From positions 1 to 6,483 of the forward strand of contig NZ_JBASXK010000068.1 in NCBI RefSeq assembly GCF_049276915.1: a stretch of DNA of 6,483 nt, read 5' to 3'. The DNA is from Aestuariivita sp049276915. GTDB taxonomy: Bacteria > Pseudomonadota > Alphaproteobacteria > Rhodobacterales > Rhodobacteraceae. Below are positions 1-6,476 of this stretch, piece after piece. Below the pieces are notes generated by a model. That model had not been told where the DNA came from and did no database searches. It worked only from the letters and a program-made list of their open reading frames with translations. Each line of letters opens with the position of its first letter. The first letter of the stretch is position 1. The position numbers were made by a program, and so were the translations under genes.

Positions 1-27
1 CCTAACTTAACTGACCCTCGTATCTAT

Positions 28-62
28 GAGTGGGCCTGCCGAGACGCTGGCCCGCTCTTTTC
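28..62 (+). terminator. Rho-independent terminator-like hairpin upstream of tctB
   Basis: The arms GAGTGGGCC (28-36) and GGCCCGCTC (49-57) pair over nine positions, with one G-U pair. Two further inner pairs (38-39 with 46-47) are possible past a mismatch. TTTT follows at 58-61. This is the form of an intrinsic terminator or partial read-through attenuator. Its place before a transporter membrane subunit fits the common arrangement in which a binding-protein gene (tctC here, not visible) is followed by a hairpin that lowers expression of the membrane subunits. The upstream gene is inferred only. The hairpin also covers the GTG at 30, which argues against that codon as the tctB start. Confidence 0.7.
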
Positions 63-83
63 AACTCACCCAAAAAACTGACT

Positions 84-87
84 GGAG
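84..87 (+). promoter_or_regulatory. Ribosome binding site deciding the tctB start
   Basis: GGAG at 84-87 lies eight bases before TTG at 96. The in-frame GTG at 30 has no purine-rich site before it and sits inside the terminator-like stem. A TTG start, or CTG at 93, is therefore preferred. No ATG occurs in this frame until residue 15 of the shortened protein, which is inside the first membrane segment. Confidence 0.55.
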
Positions 88-95
88 CCGGGCTG

Positions 96-584
96 TTGCA
101 AACTGCTGATCGTGTCATTGCGCTTTCCATCATCGGAATGAGCCTTTACTTCATGAGCCACGCTATTGCGCTGCCGATTGGGTGGAATGGCGAGACGGGC
201 GGACCGGGGGGCGGGTCTTTTCCGTTCTGGCTGTCTCTGGTGATGGCTCTGGCGGCCGCTGGTGTTCTGCTGCGCAGCTTCATGCATGAGAAATCCGAGC
301 AGGCGTTCTTTGATCACGCGACGTTGCGCTCGGTTGTTTCGGTCGCCGTTGCGGTTGGCGTGACGATTGCGTTGATGCCATTTGCGGGTTCCTACATCTC
401 GATCCCGCTTTTCATGTTCTGGTACCTGCGCATCTTCGGACAGCATGGCTGGTCCGTGGTGGTGCCGCTTACGTTGCTGACGCCGGTGTTCCTGTTCTTC
501 TTCTTCGAAGTCACGCTCAAGATCCTTCTGCCCAAGGGCTGGACCGAGCCTTTGTTCATTCCGCTTTACGCGGCCTTCTTCTGA
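96..584 (+). CDS. tctB: TctB-family small membrane subunit of a tripartite tricarboxylate transporter
   Basis: This is the small integral membrane subunit of a TTT-family (TctABC) secondary transporter. It works with the large TctA channel and a periplasmic TctC binding protein to import a carboxylate across the inner membrane. From TTG 96 the product is 162 residues, close to the usual TctB size; a GTG at 30 would give 184. The typical N-terminal 'DRVIAL' (residues 5-10) leads into membrane segment 1 (about 6-26). A Gly/Pro-rich loop, TGGPGGGSFPFW (34-45), then enters segment 2 (to about 60), matching the family's GPG..FPFW pattern. Further hydrophobic stretches follow, with an FFFFEVTLKILLPKG end region like the family's FE..L...LP.G. 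Twelve bases separate its stop from tctA, so the two are co-transcribed. Subfamily and substrate are not determined. Confidence 0.9.
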   Translation: MQTADRVIALSIIGMSLYFMSHAIALPIGWNGETGGPGGGSFPFWLSLVMALAAAGVLLRSFMHEKSEQAFFDHATLRSVVSVAVAVGVTIALMPFAGSYISIPLFMFWYLRIFGQHGWSVVVPLTLLTPVFLFFFFEVTLKILLPKGWTEPLFIPLYAAFF

Positions 585-596
585 GGAGAACCGGAT

Positions 597-2117
597 ATGG
601 AAGTTTTTGGTCTTCTTGCTGAAGGGTTTGCGACATCCCTGTCACCGCTGAACCTGATGATCGTGATCATCGGGGTGACAGCGGGGCTTTTCATCGGCGC
701 GATGCCGGGGCTTGGATCGGTCAATGGTGTGGCCATCGTTTTGCCGCTGACATTCATTGTGCCGCCATCTTCGGCCATCATCCTGCTCTGTGCGATCTAT
801 TACGGCGCGATGTATGGCGGGGCGATCTCGTCCATTCTGCTGGGCATACCCGGATCGTCCACGGCCGTCGCGACCACCTTTGATGGGCGTCCCATGGCCC
901 AGCAGGGCAAGGCCGGTCTGGCTCTGATCGCAGCCGCGATCGCCTCGTTCGTTGGCGGGACGATTTCCGTGCTGCTCTTCACGGCCTTTGCGGTACCGCT
1001 TGCCGACCTGGCACTTGCTTTCGGTCCGGCCGAGGAGTTTGCGCTGGTGCTTCTGGCCTTCACGACCTTTGTCGGACTGGGTGGTGACGACGTTCTCAAG
1101 ACTATCATCATGATTTGCCTTGGGTTGGTTCTGTCCACGGTGGGGCTGGATCTGATCTCTGGCCAGCCGCGCCTGATCTTCTTTGACCAACCGGGCTTTT
1201 ACGCGGGCATTTCCTTCCTTGTTCTGGCCATCGGCGTCTATGGCATCGGCGAGGTGCTTTACACCATCGAAACCCAGCGCACCTCGCCGCAGGTCACCCC
1301 TGCCAAACTGACGTTCAATGAGCTGTGGCTGGGCTTGAAGGCGATGAACAAGCTTTGGAAATCCATGTCGCTTGGTTCGTTTCTGGGCTTTTTCGTCGGC
1401 ATGCTGCCTGCTGCAGGAGCCACTCCGGCGGCTCTCATGGCCTATGGCATCGCCAAATCCACTTCGAAACGACCCGAAACCTTCGGCAAGGGCAATATCG
1501 AGGGCGTGGTCGCGCCTGAAACGGCCAACAATGCCGCCTCGACCGGGTCCTTGCTGCCGATGCTGACGCTGGGTATTCCGGGCTCTCCGACGACGGCTCT
1601 GCTGCTGGGCGGGATGGTGATGTGGGGGCTGGTACCCGGACCCATGCTGTTTATCGAACAGCCTGATTTTGTCTGGGGGCTTATCTCATCGCTCTACACG
1701 GCCAACTTTGCCGCGGTTGCGATCAACCTCGCGCTGATCCCAATGTTTGTCTGGGCCTTGCGTATGCCGTTCACGGTGCTGTGTGCGCTGGTGCTTGTTC
1801 TATGTCAGGTAGGGGGGTTTGCGCCCAGCCAGAAACTGCATGATGTCTGGTTGATCCTTGGATTTGGCGTAGTGGGATATCTTCTTCGAAAAGCCGATTA
1901 TCCGCTGGCGCCGCTGGTTCTGGCTCTGGTATTGGGTCCGCTCATGGAGAAAAGCTTTCGCCAGACGCTGATCGCCGAACAAGGGAATATCCTGGCATTT
2001 GTCGAACGTCCGCTTTCGGCGTCGTTCATGGCAATAGCTCTGTTGTTCTTTGTATTGCCGTTGATCAAATATGTGCGCAAAAGCCCCGTCAAAGACAAGG
2101 TGTCGCCCGCAGCCTAA
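597..2117 (+). CDS. tctA: TctA-family large membrane subunit of a tripartite tricarboxylate transporter
   Basis: This is the large channel-forming subunit of a TTT transporter: 506 residues, the normal TctA length of about 500. The two family signatures are clear. Near the N-terminus, GLFIGAMPGLG (30-40) leads into VLPLTF, YYGAMYGGAISS and LGIPGSS (GIPG at 83-86), followed by FDGRPMAQQGKAG. The matching second-half repeat has GNIEGVVAPETANNAA (P307, N311, N312), then TLGIPGSPTTALLLGG (GIPG at 326-329) and GLVPGP. These duplicated PGxG/GIPGS loops are thought to enter the membrane near the substrate path. The rest is strongly hydrophobic with many membrane helices and a short basic tail. AGGAGA (584-589) lies seven bases before the ATG and overlaps the tctB stop, suggesting coupled translation. 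Family members carry citrate, tartrate, aromatic acids and others, so the solute is open. Confidence 0.97.
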   Translation: MEVFGLLAEGFATSLSPLNLMIVIIGVTAGLFIGAMPGLGSVNGVAIVLPLTFIVPPSSAIILLCAIYYGAMYGGAISSILLGIPGSSTAVATTFDGRPMAQQGKAGLALIAAAIASFVGGTISVLLFTAFAVPLADLALAFGPAEEFALVLLAFTTFVGLGGDDVLKTIIMICLGLVLSTVGLDLISGQPRLIFFDQPGFYAGISFLVLAIGVYGIGEVLYTIETQRTSPQVTPAKLTFNELWLGLKAMNKLWKSMSLGSFLGFFVGMLPAAGATPAALMAYGIAKSTSKRPETFGKGNIEGVVAPETANNAASTGSLLPMLTLGIPGSPTTALLLGGMVMWGLVPGPMLFIEQPDFVWGLISSLYTANFAAVAINLALIPMFVWALRMPFTVLCALVLVLCQVGGFAPSQKLHDVWLILGFGVVGYLLRKADYPLAPLVLALVLGPLMEKSFRQTLIAEQGNILAFVERPLSASFMAIALLFFVLPLIKYVRKSPVKDKVSPAA

Positions 2118-2153
2118 AGGCGCACCCCCTCAGACCAAGAAGGAAGACGACAT

Positions 2154-3683
2154 ATGCAGACCACCATACAGGCTTTGCTGGCCCAACACCCCGACGAGGC
2201 ACCGGCGATCGGTGCGCCGGGACGCGACTGGATGAGCTATGGCGGGTTGCGCGCACAGGCTGCCAAGGTGGGCGCACAGCTTCATGGGTACGGCATCGGG
2301 CGCGGCGATCGTGTGGCGATCGTCTTGCCAAACGGCCCGGAGATGGCGGTGGCCTTCGTGACCGTGGCCCAGGCGGCGACGACGGCTCCCCTGAACCCGG
2401 CCTATCGGGAGGACGAGTTCGCGTTCTATCTGGAAGACCTCAAAGCCAAGGCCATCATTCTGGCCGAAGGATATGAAGGCCCGGCGTTGGCAGCGGCGCA
2501 GCGGTTCGGTCTGACCGTGCTCAGCCTGTCTGTGCCGGAAGGCGCGCCAGCGGGTGCGTTCGAACTGACGTCTCAGGCTGAAGCGGGCGAGGCGGATACC
2601 GCAGCGCCCGGGCAGGATGATATCGCGCTGATACTCCATACCTCGGGCACGACCTCGCGACCAAAGATTGTTCCCCTGATGCAGTCGAATGTGGCGGCCT
2701 CGGCGGACAATATCGCGCGCTCACTGGATCTCACGGCTGCGGATCGTTGCCTGAGCGTGATGCCCTTGTTCCATATCCATGGCCTGGTTGCCGCCGTGAC
2801 CGCGTCACTATCCAGCGGAGCTTCGATCTGGTGCGCGCCGGGATTTGACGCCTTGCGCTTCTTTGGCTGGATGAGTGAAGCCCAGCCGACCTGGTATACG
2901 GCCGTGCCGACCATGCATCAGGCGATCCTGTCGCGCGCTGCGCGCAATGGGGATGTGATCGACAGCGTCAAGCTGCGCTTTCTGCGCTCGTCCTCGGCCT
3001 CTTTGCCTGCACAGGTCATGATGCAACTGAACGAGACATTCGGTGCGCCCGTTGTCGAGGCCTATGGTATGACCGAGGCGGCGCATCAGATGTGTTGTAA
3101 CCGGATGGATTTGCAAAAACCCGGATCGGTCGGTGTGCAGGCCGGACCACTGGTGCGTATTGCCCACGAAACAGAAGATCGGCTGATCGAGGGTACCGGC
3201 GAGGTTTCCATCTCGGGGCCGAACGTGACGCCGGGTTATGAGGGAAATCCCGAGGCCAATGCGAAGAACTTTTTCGAGGCCGAAGGTCGTCGCTGGTTTC
3301 GCACCGGTGATCAGGGTGCCTTTGACGAAGACGGGTTCCTGCATCTGACGGGCCGTCTCAAGGAGATCATCAACCGCGGCGGTGAAAAGATCAGCCCGCT
3401 GGAGGTGGACGGTGTTTTGCTGGATCACCCGGCTATCGCGCAAGTGGTGACATTCGCACTGCCTCATCCGAAACTGGGTGAAGAGGTGGCGGCCGCTGTC
3501 GTGCTGGTAGAAGGGTCTGAGACCACCGAGAAGGACATTCGCGCCTTCGCAGCAGAACGCATGGCTGATTTCAAGGTGCCTCGCAAGGTGATCATTTTGG
3601 ACGAGATCCCCAAGGGTGCTACCGGCAAGATGCAGCGTATTGGGCTGGCTGAGAAGCTGGGCCTTGTGGAAACCGCAGCCTGA
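2154..3683 (+). CDS. AMP-forming acyl-CoA ligase, oxalyl-CoA synthetase-like (ANL superfamily)
   Basis: The expected reaction is carboxylate + ATP + CoA to acyl-CoA + AMP + PPi in the cytoplasm. The 509 residues carry every core ANL motif. The phosphate loop is TSGTTSRPK (163-171), the adenine/Mg motif is EAYGMTE (302-308), and the ribose-binding Asp is in TGD (D386). The hinge region GRLKEIINRGGEK starts at G400, and the C-terminal catalytic lysine is in TGK (K492). The Ser in 'GTTSRPK', with PLFHIHGL, WYTAVPTMHQ (247-256) and RSSSASLP, matches what I recall of plant AAE3 and yeast Pcs60 oxalyl-CoA synthetases better than fatty-acid or acetate ligases. No formyl-CoA transferase or oxalyl-CoA decarboxylase is visible, so an oxalate substrate is a suggestion only. 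AGGA (2141-2144) lies nine bases before the ATG, and the gene begins 36 bases after tctA, so it is probably in the same operon and may activate the imported acid. Confidence 0.94.
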   Translation: MQTTIQALLAQHPDEAPAIGAPGRDWMSYGGLRAQAAKVGAQLHGYGIGRGDRVAIVLPNGPEMAVAFVTVAQAATTAPLNPAYREDEFAFYLEDLKAKAIILAEGYEGPALAAAQRFGLTVLSLSVPEGAPAGAFELTSQAEAGEADTAAPGQDDIALILHTSGTTSRPKIVPLMQSNVAASADNIARSLDLTAADRCLSVMPLFHIHGLVAAVTASLSSGASIWCAPGFDALRFFGWMSEAQPTWYTAVPTMHQAILSRAARNGDVIDSVKLRFLRSSSASLPAQVMMQLNETFGAPVVEAYGMTEAAHQMCCNRMDLQKPGSVGVQAGPLVRIAHETEDRLIEGTGEVSISGPNVTPGYEGNPEANAKNFFEAEGRRWFRTGDQGAFDEDGFLHLTGRLKEIINRGGEKISPLEVDGVLLDHPAIAQVVTFALPHPKLGEEVAAAVVLVEGSETTEKDIRAFAAERMADFKVPRKVIILDEIPKGATGKMQRIGLAEKLGLVETAA

Positions 3684-3708
3684 TCCTGTCGGGCCATCAT
3701 GCTGACGT

Positions 3709-3740
3709 CGCCTGAGGGAGCCTCCGGCGGCCAGTATTTG
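3709..3740 (+). terminator. Hairpin after the acyl-CoA ligase, possible terminator or mRNA end
   Basis: The arms CGCCTGAGG (3709-3717) and CCTCCGGCG (3721-3729) pair at eight of nine positions around a three-base loop. AGTATTTG follows rather than a clean T-run. It may end or partly attenuate the transporter-ligase message, or protect its 3' end, which would lower or separate expression of the reductase gene 70 bases further on. The missing uridine tract makes true termination uncertain. Confidence 0.45.
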
Positions 3741-3753
3741 CAGCAAGAAGAAA
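3716..3753 (+). repeat. Degenerate copy of a Rhodobacteraceae-type intergenic motif
   Basis: GCCTCCGGCGG (3720-3730) is followed by AGTATTTG (3733-3740) and AAGAAGAAA (3745-3753). From memory, elements of the form 'GCCTCCGGCGGGAGTATTTG...AAGAAGAAA' recur between genes in Rhodobacter, Ruegeria and relatives. Only one copy is visible here, so its repeat nature rests on recall and not on this window. Its 5' half forms the right arm of the overlapping hairpin. Confidence 0.4.
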
Positions 3754-3798
3754 CATGGGGACGCGCCCGGTTGGGTGCAGTTTCACAAGGGGAAGACC

Positions 3799-4779
3799 AT
3801 GAAGATCTGTGTGTTCGGGGCAGGCGCCATTGGCGGCTATATGGGTGTGAAACTGGCGCAGGCCGGAGCGGATGTCAGCCTTGTGGCGCGTGGCCCGCAT
3901 CTGGCGGCCATGCAGAGCAAGGGACTGATGTTGATCGAAGAGGATGCGGATCCGGTGACTGTGTCGGTGACCGCATCGGACAACCCCGCAGATATGGGAC
4001 CGCAGGATTATGTCATCGTGACGCTGAAGGCCCATTCGGTCCCGCCCGTGGTTGACAAGATGCAACCGTTGATCGGACCAAACACCACGATTGTATCCGG
4101 AGTGAACGGCGTCCCATGGTGGTATTTCCACGGTGTCGGCGGCGCTTTGGAAGGGACACGGCTTGCAAGCGTGGACCCTGGTAATGCGCAATGGGATGGC
4201 TTTGGGCCGGATCGCGTTCTTGGCTGTGTGGTCTATCCGGCGGCGGAAGTTGTCGAGCCGGGCGTGATCAAACATATCGAGGGCAACCGCTTTTCATTGG
4301 GCGAGCCTTCTGGTGAGAAGTCCGAACGGGCGATGGAACTATCCAAGGCCTTGAGTGCCGCCGGGCTGAAATCGCCCGTGCGTCCGCGTCTGCGCGATGA
4401 AATTTGGGTAAAGCTTTGGGGGAACCTGTCGTTCAACCCGATCTCTGCGCTGACCCATGCGACGCTGGATGTTCTGTGTACCGATCCTGGCACCCGGGCC
4501 GTAGCGCGGGGGATGATGCTGGAAGCCCAGGAGATCGCTGAGAAATTGGGCGTGAAATTCCCCATCGACGTGGATCGCCGCATTGATGGAGGCGCTGCGG
4601 TCGGGGCGCATCGCACATCCATGTTGCAGGATCTGGATCAGGGCCGGCCCATGGAAATCGACGCGCTGGTTGGGTCGGTTCAGGAGTTGGGCCGTGTGAC
4701 GGGAACGCCGACACCCACCATCGATACGGTGCTTGCCCTGGTGCAGTTGCGCGCGCGCACGGCCGGGCTTTATGCGTGA
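3799..4779 (+). CDS. Ketopantoate reductase (ApbA/PanE) family oxidoreductase
   Basis: This is an NAD(P)H-dependent 2-oxoacid reductase of the PanE fold, 326 residues (E. coli PanE has about 300). The N-terminal Rossmann domain opens with GAGAIGG (7-13). It continues with VTLKAH (K77) and SGVNGV (N103), equivalents of the family's nucleotide and substrate contacts. The C-terminal helical domain has EIWVKLWGNLSFNPISALT with the presumed catalytic lysine K205 and N209/N213. The family motif TSMLQDLDQGRPMEID then gives S274 and E286. All expected active-site residues look present. AAGGGGA (3787-3793) lies five bases before ATG 3799. An in-frame GTG at 3775 lacks such a site and would place extra residues before the Rossmann strand. 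No panB or panC is nearby, and the gene follows a transporter and a CoA ligase. I therefore infer a catabolic role on some 2-oxo or 2-hydroxy acid rather than pantothenate synthesis, although the family name only assures the reaction type. Confidence 0.93.
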   Translation: MKICVFGAGAIGGYMGVKLAQAGADVSLVARGPHLAAMQSKGLMLIEEDADPVTVSVTASDNPADMGPQDYVIVTLKAHSVPPVVDKMQPLIGPNTTIVSGVNGVPWWYFHGVGGALEGTRLASVDPGNAQWDGFGPDRVLGCVVYPAAEVVEPGVIKHIEGNRFSLGEPSGEKSERAMELSKALSAAGLKSPVRPRLRDEIWVKLWGNLSFNPISALTHATLDVLCTDPGTRAVARGMMLEAQEIAEKLGVKFPIDVDRRIDGGAAVGAHRTSMLQDLDQGRPMEIDALVGSVQELGRVTGTPTPTIDTVLALVQLRARTAGLYA

Positions 4780-4782
4780 TCT

Positions 4783-4815
4783 GGACCGAGTGGGGGCGCG
4801 TGCTCGACACGGTCC
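4783..4815. terminator. Inverted repeat between convergent genes, possible shared terminator
   Basis: GGACCG (4783-4788) and CGGTCC (4810-4815) form an inverted repeat four bases after the reductase stop. An alternative inner pairing is CGAG (4787-4790) with CTCG (4803-4806). The site lies in the 49-base gap between two convergent genes, where a bidirectional terminator is expected. However, there is no T-run on either strand, so termination is only a possibility. Confidence 0.35.
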
Positions 4816-4828
4816 TTGCAGTGCTATG

Positions 4829-5983
4829 TCAGAGGTCGTTGCCGAGCGCCGTTCTCAGGCAGGCCCTGATGCTGTCGGTCCAGACTGGAAGTGAGAATTG
4901 GCTGGCCCAGGCGGTATGAATCTTCTTTCGCCATTCAGCCGGGTCCTGACGATATTGGCTGATCTGTGCGTGAATCCGTCGTGAAGCCATGGCAATTGTT
5001 TCGGCATTGTTCACGTCGATCTGTTCAAACAGGGGATGCACCGCAGCTATTTCGGCTGTGCCGCCAACATCTGTCAGTGCGATTGGCAGGCCGCATTCAA
5101 AGGCCTCGATCGCACCAAACGGCAAGCCTTCATATCGCGATGTCATCAGGTAGAGATCGGCCGTCAGAAGAAAAGGTGCCACATCGCTTTGTGTGCCCAT
5201 GAATTCGACCGCTGCGAATTTTTCGGGTGTCAGACGGGTGCGAAAATCCTGTTGTATCTCTTTGCCGTCGGTGTCTGGGCCAACAAGGCAGAGGGTGTAG
5301 GCTTCGGGCAATTGGGCAAACAGCTCTGCTGCTGCTTGCAGGTTTTTCTGCAGCGAGACCCGGGTCGTCATGACGATGCGTCGCTTGGCACCGATGTCCT
5401 GTGTTGCCTGGGCAATCGTCTCAGGCGCGCTTCCCACAAGCGAACAGTTCAAGGCATGGGCGACGCTGTGGCGGTTTTGCAGCATGCGAGGAATAAGGTC
5501 GCAATCCATCTGTGAGGTGAACAACAGAACATGGCGCGGCGTTATCGCAAGGCACAAGTATTCCAAGAGCCGCATCGGAGCAGCAATCACAGGGTTTCGC
5601 CCCGGACCAAATGGAACGCCCTGATACGCGACAACAAGCGCGACCTTACGTTTTCGAAACCAACGCAGTTCGATCAGGATAAGGCGGGCAAGAAGTACCG
5701 AAACTGATGATTGAACCCATAGGACATCGGCTTCGCGACTGATCAGTTCTCGGCGCAGCGCCCTGAATGCAGACAGGATGCGGATGGGGTTGAGCCCACT
5801 GGCAAGCCCTGAAAGCTGCACATAGCCGATTTCTTTGTCCGCCAGGAAGTCAAAACCGCCTCGATTGATATCCGAGATAACTGTGAGCGTGTGATCATGG
5901 ATGAAGACTTCGCACAGAAGCTGGATCAAACGCGGAATTCCCGAGCGACGTCCATCGCCACCAATGATTGAAATGCGCGCCAC
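4829..5983 (-). CDS. Glycosyltransferase family 4-like protein
   Basis: This is a cytoplasmic GT-B glycosyltransferase that probably moves a sugar from a nucleotide-sugar donor to a lipid-linked or polysaccharide acceptor. From GTG 5983 it has 384 residues, normal for GT4. The N-terminal Rossmann half starts ARISIIGGDGRRSGIPRL with the glycine-rich loop at 8-15. The C-terminal donor half has TTRVSLQKNL (R208, K213), the positions that usually hold donor phosphates. It then has CLVGPD, FMGTQSDVAPFL and SRYEGLPFGAIEAF with the EX7E pair E285/E293, followed by GLPIALTDVGGTAEI. No signal peptide is seen, although several hydrophobic stretches in the N-terminal half (ISVLLARLILIEL-like) may touch the membrane. 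A longer frame from TTG 6037 exists, but the GTG is preceded by GGAG six bases upstream and begins exactly at the usual start of the fold. Donor and acceptor are unknown. Its divergent neighbour suggests a glycan locus. Confidence 0.92.
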   Translation of the reverse strand: MARISIIGGDGRRSGIPRLIQLLCEVFIHDHTLTVISDINRGGFDFLADKEIGYVQLSGLASGLNPIRILSAFRALRRELISREADVLWVQSSVSVLLARLILIELRWFRKRKVALVVAYQGVPFGPGRNPVIAAPMRLLEYLCLAITPRHVLLFTSQMDCDLIPRMLQNRHSVAHALNCSLVGSAPETIAQATQDIGAKRRIVMTTRVSLQKNLQAAAELFAQLPEAYTLCLVGPDTDGKEIQQDFRTRLTPEKFAAVEFMGTQSDVAPFLLTADLYLMTSRYEGLPFGAIEAFECGLPIALTDVGGTAEIAAVHPLFEQIDVNNAETIAMASRRIHAQISQYRQDPAEWRKKIHTAWASQFSLPVWTDSIRACLRTALGNDL

Positions 5984-5989
5984 ACAGGT

Positions 5990-5993
5990 CTCC
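5990..5993 (-). promoter_or_regulatory. Ribosome binding site deciding the glycosyltransferase start
   Basis: On the - strand, GGAG (within GGGAGA) ends six bases before GTG at 5983. The longer alternative, TTG at 6037, has no comparable site and adds 18 residues (PLAKDTCHNS and so on) that do not look like part of the fold. Confidence 0.6.
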
Positions 5994-6005
5994 CAGACAT
6001 CTGGG
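5992..6005. promoter_or_regulatory. Perfect dyad overlapping the glycosyltransferase ribosome binding site
   Basis: CCCAGA (5992-5997), CA and TCTGGG (6000-6005) form a perfect inverted repeat. In the - strand mRNA it would fold as a five-pair stem with a four-base loop, and its 3' arm shares two bases with the GGAG Shine-Dalgarno. It could mask ribosome binding or be a small protein-binding operator. Chance is not excluded for so short a repeat. Confidence 0.3.
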
Positions 6006-6007
6006 CT

Positions 6008-6037
6008 ATTGTGACATGTATCTTTGGCCAGAGGCAA
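6008..6037 (-). promoter_or_regulatory. Weak candidate promoter for the glycosyltransferase gene
   Basis: On the - strand, TTGCCT (6037-6032) and CACAAT (6013-6008) are separated by 18 bases. This resembles a sigma-70 -35/-10 pair with two mismatches in each box. It would start transcription about 20 bases before the GTG start, and its -35 box overlaps the rejected TTG start. The match is weak and positional logic is the main support. Confidence 0.25.
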
Positions 6038-6087
6038 GCCAGGCGAAAGTTCTGCCGGGCATCACCAGAGCCGCGAACAATATCGGT

Positions 6088-6117
6088 TTGTCGTTTCCGG
6101 TGCGCCGTGGCTATGTT
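6088..6117 (+). promoter_or_regulatory. Weak candidate promoter for the methyltransferase-like gene
   Basis: TTGTCG (6088-6093) and TATGTT (6112-6117) are separated by 18 bases and end 32 bases before the GTG at 6150. Each box has two mismatches to the sigma-70 consensus. The site lies in the divergent region, where a + strand promoter is expected. No operator could be identified. Confidence 0.28.
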
Positions 6118-6149
6118 ACGCTTCGTCTCCAAGACCAAAGGACATTCCG

Positions 6150-6476
6150 GTGCGCAATCAGATCACAATGGCCGCAAACAGGGCGTTGTTTCGGATGACG
6201 CCAGACTGGCTCTATCTGCGTCTTGCTCTGCGACTGATCCCATTGTTCGACAAACGGCGCAGGGGGCTGAACACGCGGGTAGAGCGTTTCACGGGCGGGT
6301 ATATTGCACGCAATGAGCGCGGAACTTGGCATTTCAATTCTGCCTTCAAGATCGGACGGTATCTCTACCGCGATGCTGATGACGGCATAACAGACGCCAT
6401 GTTGCGCAAGTACAGTGACGGGGCCGTCCAGATCAGCCCTGGTGAAGTGGTCCGGCAAATTCGGACAGCGTGCTAA
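6150..6476 (+). CDS. Short gene resembling an FkbM-type methyltransferase N-terminus, apparently frame-disrupted
   Basis: From GTG 6150, with AAAGGA ending seven bases upstream, the product is 108 residues. An open frame extends back to 6024 without a better site, and ATG 6168 is a further option. The first 60 residues are basic and amphipathic (RLALRLIPLFDKRRRG), then GGYIARNERGTWHFNSAFKIGRYLYRD. The end, DGITDAMLRKYSDGAVQISPGEVV, closely resembles the stretch that in FkbM SAM-dependent methyltransferases runs straight into the SAM motif (V[IV]D[VI]GANIG). Here the frame instead reads RQIRTAC and stops at 6474. A neighbouring frame (6460-6483) reads FGQRAKMY, plausible as the continuation after GAN. 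This suggests a small deletion in the SAM motif, hence a pseudogene, or a sequencing error. A genuine short protein is also possible. FkbM enzymes O-methylate sugars and other hydroxyls, which fits the divergent glycosyltransferase. Only seven bases follow its stop before the window ends. Confidence 0.55.
   Translation: MRNQITMAANRALFRMTPDWLYLRLALRLIPLFDKRRRGLNTRVERFTGGYIARNERGTWHFNSAFKIGRYLYRDADDGITDAMLRKYSDGAVQISPGEVVRQIRTAC

Noticed and set aside
1..81. Frame 1 open from the window edge, possible C-terminus of an upstream gene
   Set aside because: It runs through the terminator-like hairpin and its 26 codons show no family resemblance. Stops in the other frames at 3-5 and 8-10 could equally be the upstream gene's end.
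26..109. ATG-started 27-codon frame that could be a leader peptide across the terminator-like hairpin
   Set aside because: It has no Shine-Dalgarno and no run of regulatory codons, and its stop falls inside tctB without a clear coupling signal.
2808..3746. Long open frame of 312 codons on the - strand
   Set aside because: It lies antisense to the acyl-CoA ligase, whose motifs are complete. Its translation is rich in His, Arg and Gln with no recognisable domain, as expected for a shadow frame in GC-rich DNA.
3775..3798. GTG start extending the reductase by eight residues
   Set aside because: There is no ribosome binding site before it, whereas AAGGGGA precedes ATG 3799 and the fold starts directly with MKICVFGAG.
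3738..3798. Possible promoter for the reductase gene starting at TTGCAG (3738-3743)
   Set aside because: No acceptable -10 box lies 16-18 bases downstream; the sequence there is GC-rich.
4966..5515. Overlapping + strand frames of up to 159 codons
   Set aside because: They are antisense to the glycosyltransferase. They are Cys- and Arg-rich translations without motifs and have no supported start.
6111..6458. - strand frame of 115 codons at the right end
   Set aside because: It is a shadow of the methyltransferase-like gene, whose + strand frame has a ribosome binding site and family resemblance.
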